Origin: Macrotrachela quadricornifera
Lineage: Eukaryota; Rotifera; Eurotatoria; Philodinida; Philodinidae
Length of the DNA: 64,000 nucleotides
Assembly: GCA_022393335.1 (NCBI GenBank)
Contig: JAJEKB010000542.1
Span: 118,493-182,492 of the forward strand
Reading direction: 5' to 3'
Shown here piece by piece: positions 57,994 through 64,000 of the stretch; the stretch's first letter is position 1; each line of letters opens with the position of its first letter. Below the pieces are notes generated by a model that was not told the origin of the DNA, searched no databases, and worked only from the letters and a program-made list of their open reading frames with translations. The position numbers were made by a program, and so were the translations under genes.

Positions 57994-59813
57994 GTATATT
58001 TTTTCTTTCAATGATTTATATCGAAAATTATTTGATTTAAGATAAATTTGTGTAAATTGATTCGTTAGTACAACCTTTACCAAAACGATAAATGTTCAGT
58101 GAAATATAATTATAGCTTTTATATAATGTAAATCAATGCTGCTCATCTTTGATATTCATGTTTTATTTTTAATTATAAACATATTACAAGCAAATTTTTT
58201 ATATGAAATCCAACAGCAATAATAATTCAATATAAATTTAGTTTATAATATAAAAATATTGCATCTAGAAAATGTTTTCATAATAAAGACATTAATATTT
58301 ATTGATTTTTAAAATTTTAGTAATGAGAATGAAGCAAGTAAAATACAAGAGATAATTTTTGAAAAAAATTCTTTAATGTAATAAATAATTTGTTTTTCTA
58401 TTGGTTAATTATCGAGATATAATGATAATTACTGCTCGTATACAATATTTGAAATATTGTTCTTTCGTATTTATTCAATTTATTAATTTATTTTTCTAAG
58501 TTGATTTTACTGATTGTTTGTTTGTTAAAAACTTGAATATAGATTTGCCTTTCTTTAAAAAATAAATAAAACTAGAAAAATATGATTTATTAATCCAAGA
58601 AATAAAATAATTCTAAATAGAATCATCAAAGTTTATTTAATTTAGATTTAACATACTCAGTATTGATTCAATACTTCGCTATTCATTATTATGAACAGCA
58701 TTCCTTTCTGTAGATTCTTGTATCAAGCATATATATCAAGAGTAATGTGTTTTGGTAAGAAACAAATATCTTCCTTGTATATGATAATTGATAATAATGA
58801 TGTATTGTTGTATGTACTGTTTACAAGAGTTGTAACCGGTTTAGAATTTTCCAACCGATCCGGTGCGACAGGTTGAAAAAATGTTTTAGACCGGTAAAAA
58901 CTGGCCAATATATTAGGTCATTGATTGTCGGTAAAAAGAAAATATAGCAAAAAATATCGATTCTTGTATTTTTTTTCTCATATTTTTATTAATCTTGCAC
59001 AATAAATATAGTTCTACCCAACATGTGGTTCTTTAAGCCTAAATCTTAAATTATTTTACGTAAATTTTATAGAAAAAGCTAATATTTTTTTGGAAGCGAA
59101 GTGCTGCTTTGAATCTACTCTGTAGTGAAGCACCAATACAATTAGTTGAGAAGTTCATATTAATTGACACTGTTATCACTGTGCTGTTCAAGAAATAAAA
59201 TAAAACTCCGTTAAAAAATTAAAAATATTTAAATAAACTGAAGAAAATAAAACCGATAAATCTTGAAAGAACACGACTATTTTGCCAATTGCACCTAAAT
59301 TTACTCTTGATAAATGTTTTAAGAGGAAAGCGACGTATTAAAAGAGTTGTAAAATTCAGCTTTTGCCTGAGTCCCAAGACGAAGTAAGAATGAATTTTTG
59401 GATTAAGACATGTTTGTAGACCGGTAAAAACCGGCCCGATTGAAACTTTGGTGTTTACTATTTCTTTCTACAAAAAGAAAAACATTTTTGTTCTTCTCAT
59501 GAAATTATCGGGTCTAATAATTGATTAAAAATTTATTATATTCTATAAATTAATCATTTTTGACAATAAATGTTTTTTCTGAACTAATAATAAGCTATAT
59601 ATCGAATAAGTTGAGATAATAAATACATTTAATATATAGTTGTAGCAAATTTTTGAAAATAAATAATAGTACTTAATAGGTAGTTATCCGTTTCTATACA
59701 TGTATTGAAAAAGATTATCATTATTTTCAAATAATCTATCAATAGTTTATGTATTCAAACATATAACAACATAACAGAAAAGAAAATTAGATACAAAAAA
59801 AAAACGAACAAAT
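57994..59813. other. Intergenic; possible hAT-type terminus inside
   Basis: No gene found. A segment with repeated ACCGG/CCGGT motifs lies at 58824-59450 and is listed separately. Confidence 0.5.
58824..59450. mobile_element. Possible hAT-like transposon remnant
   Basis: CAAGAGTTGTAACCGGTTT at 58824 resembles the ends of some animal hAT elements, and GACCGGTAAAAACTGGCC near 58890 recurs as GACCGGTAAAAACCGGCC near 59419, like subterminal repeats. The CpG- and G+C-bearing motifs stand out against the flanks. No transposase and no matching right terminus were found, so the call is tentative. Confidence 0.3.
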
Positions 59814-60480
59814 CTATTTGAAACTAGTATTTCGACCACGTCCATATCCTAATGTTATATCTAAAAATTTCAAATAGAAAAATTCCTTTCTTTTTTTTTG
59901 TATATTATAAAAATAAAATTTACTATTATTCATCGTTGGCGGTATTGGTGATGTTGTATTACTATTTATTGTTAAATTATTTTCATTATGAATTATATCT
60001 TTATTTATTGACACATCAATACCTCGTCCACGACCAACTGCAAGTTTAATTTTATCGTCATTTGTTTTTTTATTTAATGCTAAAAGTCGTTGTGAAAAAC
60101 AAGATATATTTGATGATACTGATGCTGCTGAAGAAAAATGAACAGGTGATGATATACGTTCATCATCAAATGAATTATTTAATGATGATGATGATAATAT
60201 TTGTGGACGTGTTATTGATACATAATTTCCGTAACAAGTACTTAACATATCCGACATCATGTCAGCTCCTTAAATATAAAGAATAATTATTTTTGTTTTT
60301 TTTTTTACTCAATATATTTTCTATACTTTCTTCGTCAATAAATGTAATTTCAACTGAATATTGATCATCGGAAAATATTTTTTTTATAATAAACATTTCA
60401 TTTGCATCAAACCATGAATCAATTAATTTATCTGTTAATATACATCCATTAATTGATGTTAAAATTAATACTTCACTCAT
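59814..60480 (-). CDS. Small protein with RG motifs, function unknown
   Basis: Exons in transcript order are 60480-60309, 60268-59924 and 59860-59814, giving 187 residues. The N-terminal 57 residues (VLILTSINGCILTDKLIDSWF, QYSVEITFIDEESIENIL) look like a small alpha/beta domain. The rest is Ser/Asn-rich and carries two Arg-Gly clusters, VGRGRG near 140 and GYGRGR close to the C-terminus. RG motifs of this sort are often methylated on arginine and bound by Tudor domains, or bind RNA. I do not recognise the family. It lies about 200 bases from the EF-hand gene in the same direction. Confidence 0.62.
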
Positions 60481-60678
60481 TTTAATCAATAATAGAATTA
60501 AACAAACAAAAAAATGAACATATTATCTTTCTTTCTTCTTTTTCAATCAGATAAATTAGAATATAATCTAATCCGATATTTCTTTATTATTCAAAGATGT
60601 CGTCACTTGCTAATAAAGATACTTTTTTTTGCTTGAAAAAGTAACAACAACAATAACAAAAAAAAAAAGATTTTCTTT

Positions 60679-61277
60679 TCAATTCATCATTAAATTAACA
60701 AACTGACTGAAATCAATTCCATTATTATTATTTCCTTGATTTAATAATTCTTTTACAATAAGTTCATATTGTTCATCATCAAGATGATAAAAAAATGAAT
60801 TTTCATAACGAAGTTTATCTAAATCTTGTCGTGTAATTTTTCCATCATGATCTCTATCAAATGCACTAAATGTTTGATATAATTCATCATTTAATTCTGA
60901 TGAACCAACATAACGTAACATTAATGTTAAATATTGATCACTTGTCAATTCTGTTTCATGTTCATGATCATCTATTTGTTCACGAATAGCTGTACGAATT
61001 AAAGATCGTGCTTCATTTGAATCTAATTCTACACCTAATTAATTAAAAAATAAAAAAAAAAAGACAGAATTCAATAAAATATTTTTATTTTAATTAATAA
61101 TAAAAATAAAAAGAATTTTTTTTCTATACCAATAGTTTTTGCAATTGCACAAAAGTCTTCACTAGTAACTGAACGATTATGATCACGATCAAGTAAACAA
61201 AATGCTTCTTCAACTGCTCGAATAAATTTACAGCTATCATTTGTATTATATTTTTTATTATTATCGTTGTGTGTCAT
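60679..61277 (-). CDS. EF-hand protein, calmodulin/EFCAB2-like
   Basis: Exons 61277-61130 and 61034-60679 give 167 residues. Two calcium loops can be read: D30-R-D-H-N-R-S-V-T-S-E-D41 and D109-R-D-H-D-G-K-I-T-R-Q-D120. Both have Asp at positions 1 and 3 and end with Asp instead of the usual Glu at position 12, which tends to lower calcium affinity or favour magnesium. Remnant loops between and after them (YLTLMLRYV, IDFSQFVNLMMN) complete a four-hand layout. Length and layout are like calmodulin-related proteins such as EFCAB2, an axonemal dynein-regulatory-complex subunit; the latter identity is only a suggestion. Confidence 0.8.
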
Positions 61278-64000
61278 AGTTGCATCTACACGTGTTTGTC
61301 AATAAAAGCTTATGAATCAAAAGAAAACTAAAAAGAAAACAAAATTTCCTATGACGACGTCAATTATATGTTGTATAACATATCAGGTTGTTCCGAATGT
61401 TTGTGTAATTTTTATTCATACAAAATAAGTACCTAATTGGGATGAAACTTGCGCGAACTTTCGGGACAACATAATATTTAATAAACACAATAACAAAAAA
61501 TATATATCTAAACATTAATATCAACAAAATAAGATAAGGACAAAAAGTACTCGACATTTTTCATATCGATATAAGTTAAATAGAAAAATTTCTGAGAACT
61601 TTTTTCAATAAATTATACCACAAGATGCAATTTGAAAAGCTCTACAATTTACAAAGGACAATTATAAAAAGATGGAATAAGAAAGAACAAATTTATCTTG
61701 TAGCAAAAAACGAATATCATTTTCATATGGTCGCTCAAAATTTTGTCTAACTTGAAAAATAAAAACCATGACTATAAAATAAGCAGTCCTGTGGATATTA
61801 TAGAGCTTCTCATGTTGCATCTTGTGATATAATTTGCTGAAAAAAATTCTCAGCAGTTTCTTATCTAACTTATATCGATATGAAATATATCGCGAATTTT
61901 TTGCCCTTACCTTATAATCAAAGAAAATATTATATATGACATTCATTATAATACATTGGAATAGAATAATTTAAATTATTTTCTATATAAAGATTAATAA
62001 TAAGTGCTGTTTATTTTAAGTAGAATTAATAATATTTATATATTCCGTATACATCTATTGAATACAAAACAAAACCACTGGATTTTTATTGAACTACATC
62101 AAATATAATTCAACTTGATCACTATTGTTTTCTCAAAAATCAAGGCAATAAAAAAAAAAGCATGAAACAACATACTAATTATATAGTTTACAATACAATA
62201 TTGGACAGATATATTTTCATGTTATAATTTATTGTATTATCTATTCATTCTATTCAATTGTTCGACTAAGACATGCAATGATGAAAGCAATCTGTTTGAA
62301 GATTCTCTTTAAAAGCATGAAGAATGTTCAATGTAATAATATATTATATTACAATCAAAAACTGATGAATAAAGAATAGTTAGTTGAATTTCTAGTTTGA
62401 TGAATGAATAAACATCTGGTTTAATTAATGATATTCGAGAGATACTTTGTATTCAATACTAAATAGATTCGTTCTATAATCAGAAAGTACAATAGTATAA
62501 ATAAGAATTTCGATTATTTGTGCTCTTTTTAAACTTTTACTAAATAAATGAGCATTAAATAAAAGATACTATATGATCTGTGAAATTAGTATTCATGCTT
62601 TGTATACTGTTTTAACTTTCTCTATTTACTTTACAATGTCTTCACAATAAATAGATGCATTCACTTTGAAATAAATAAAACTAAAGTAAATATTCACAGC
62701 CTAAACAATAATTTATACGCAATAGCAACTATATGAGATTCGTTATCAAAGAAAACAAGTAATACAGGTACGATAAGACTAAAGATATATGTACTGAATA
62801 TCAGCAGAAGTTTTTCTTACATACTAATTCATTAGCATCATCATAGCTATACAGAATTTGGGTTAATATAGACGAATGATGTAAAGAAGTGCTTAAATAA
62901 TTAAGAATACATTTTCAATAATGATAAATATGAATTAGGGCTCTGAATGTTTGTGATCATAAAATGAGATAGCTAACAAACTCTTCAATTTCAATAACAA
63001 TACTAAACAACATATTTAATCTCAGTAATAGAAATATTGGCTGAATGAACATTAAAAAAACATGAATACTCAGAAATATGAAGAAAGGAATTTTTCAATC
63101 TCAACTTTTAGATCGTTTCCGTGTCTAATAAAAAATATGTCAATTTGTCTTTAAATATTGAGAAGACCCATACTAATGAATATTATACTAGCATATATAC
63201 ATCTATAGTTCAGTACCTTCTATGGTAAGGTGCCAACAATTTTCATTTCAAGCAAAATTTCTTTCACCTATATTTACATTATTTGATAGAGCACGAGCTT
63301 TTGATCAAGAAAAACTATGTTTTAGTGTTAGTAAATGCTTGTTAAAGTCGAAAAATTCGAAGCATGTTATGTTTTTAAAAAAAGATATTCTTTCTATAAC
63401 ATACTTTATATTTTGCTTCATGCTATTTCTGAGTGTATGATGTCGCTTTGAACCGCGCTGAGTGCAACGCTCATACGTTATTTTTTAAGAACCTATCTTT
63501 TTTTTTCACGTAAGCAATGAAGGCAAATATTTTGTCTCATTCAATTCACCATACCATCAATCACATAGGTACGTATTCTGTTTTTTCTTTTCTGTTCCTC
63601 GTTAAAAAACTGGTTATGACTAATATTGTATGAAAAAGAACAAAGTTATTGCATCTGAAAACGCCTAGTTTTTATTCAAACTAAGTAAAAATGTGTTCAT
63701 AGAGATAAAAACTAATATTGAATTGGATGAGCATTGTTTGAAGGCTTTTATAAAGTCTTCAATGGATCTATGGAAAACTTTTCTTAAGAAACATAGTATT
63801 ACGACATGTCTAATAAGATTTGACCGTATTATTATGAATTAACGAGAATTAATAAATAAAAATTAGCAATAATTTGATAAGATCATAAAGAACTTTTCCT
63901 CTGGCTCTTTGTAAATCATGAACTAAATCTGAAGCAAACCCATAACATCCATATTTTGAAGAACATCAAAAAGACAATTTGATAAAATATGTCAAACAGA
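61278..64000. other. Intergenic; holds foldback element C
   Basis: Apart from the inverted-repeat element at 61558-61887 nothing was recognised up to the window end. The frames at 61360-61557, 61662-61946 and 63222-63440 have no domain, and the second lies within the repeat. Confidence 0.55.
61558..61887. repeat. Foldback/MITE-like element C, arms about 100 bp
   Basis: The arm 61558-61659 is matched by the reverse complement of 61786-61887, with exact runs such as TTCATATCGATATAAGTTA and ACAAGATGCAA. By eye identity is 75-80 percent with one or two small gaps. The enclosed 126 bases show no coding potential. Folded, it would make a long hairpin. Confidence 0.65.

Noticed and set aside
63222..63440. 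72-codon plus-strand frame near the window end
   Set aside because: No recognisable domain and no supporting splice or neighbour context.
1..64000. CRISPR arrays, bacterial operons, ribosome binding sites
   Set aside because: Nothing of the sort; the window is eukaryotic with spliced genes.

Overview
The window is eukaryotic and almost certainly from a small, very A+T-rich animal. Its genes are split by many short GT-AG introns, mostly 45-90 bp. Several products are animal-specific or typical of animals: a GAF-domain cyclic-nucleotide phosphodiesterase of the PDE5/6 type, the mitochondrial calcium-uniporter subunit EMRE, a Polycomb-type RAWUL protein, LITAF proteins, an LRAT-domain protein and a Josephin protease. 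A secreted bicupin of bacterial/fungal/plant type, mariner elements and relics of a secreted family that I associate with rotifers point to a rotifer, perhaps a bdelloid. That assignment is inference. All exon models were assembled by hand from splice signals and frame, and every model closes in frame.

Layout. 0.3-12.4 kb: five LITAF-domain genes (one on minus, four on plus) interleaved with an LRAT-domain gene, a four-pass membrane protein gene and a secreted two-cupin gene. 12.6-19.0 kb: an unrecognised minus-strand gene, then EMRE, DNAJC28 and an unrecognised proline-rich gene on plus. 19-25.4 kb: no intact gene found, but decayed coding remnants, a dead mariner and a large inverted-repeat element. 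25.4-28 kb: a tandem pair of LURP-one/tubby-like genes, the second broken by an in-frame TGA. 29.5-34.4 kb: an hnRNP A/B-like gene, another inverted-repeat element and a RAWUL-domain gene on minus. 34.4-40.4 kb: mostly empty, with the wreck of a secreted-protein gene. 40.4-44.6 kb: a UBA-like/Josephin gene and a gene with four RRM-like units. 46.6-53.6 kb: the phosphodiesterase gene, with about 16 exons and a small prenylation-motif gene nested antisense in its first intron. 55.4 kb: an intron-containing tRNA-Ile(UAU). 55.8-58.0 kb: a mariner with matching inverted termini, split by an insertion. 59.8-61.3 kb: two small minus-strand genes (an RG-motif protein and an EF-hand protein). 61.3-64 kb: a third inverted-repeat element and otherwise nothing recognisable.

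Function. The first 12 kb is rich in membrane- and lipid-associated families (LITAF, LRAT, a tetraspan). EMRE and DNAJC28 are adjacent and both are expected in mitochondria. The phosphodiesterase and the gene nested inside it both end in CaaX boxes. The least expected items are the UBA-like/Josephin fusion, the asymmetric metal sites of the bicupin, the nested CaaX gene, and the TGA-interrupted LURP-one copy.
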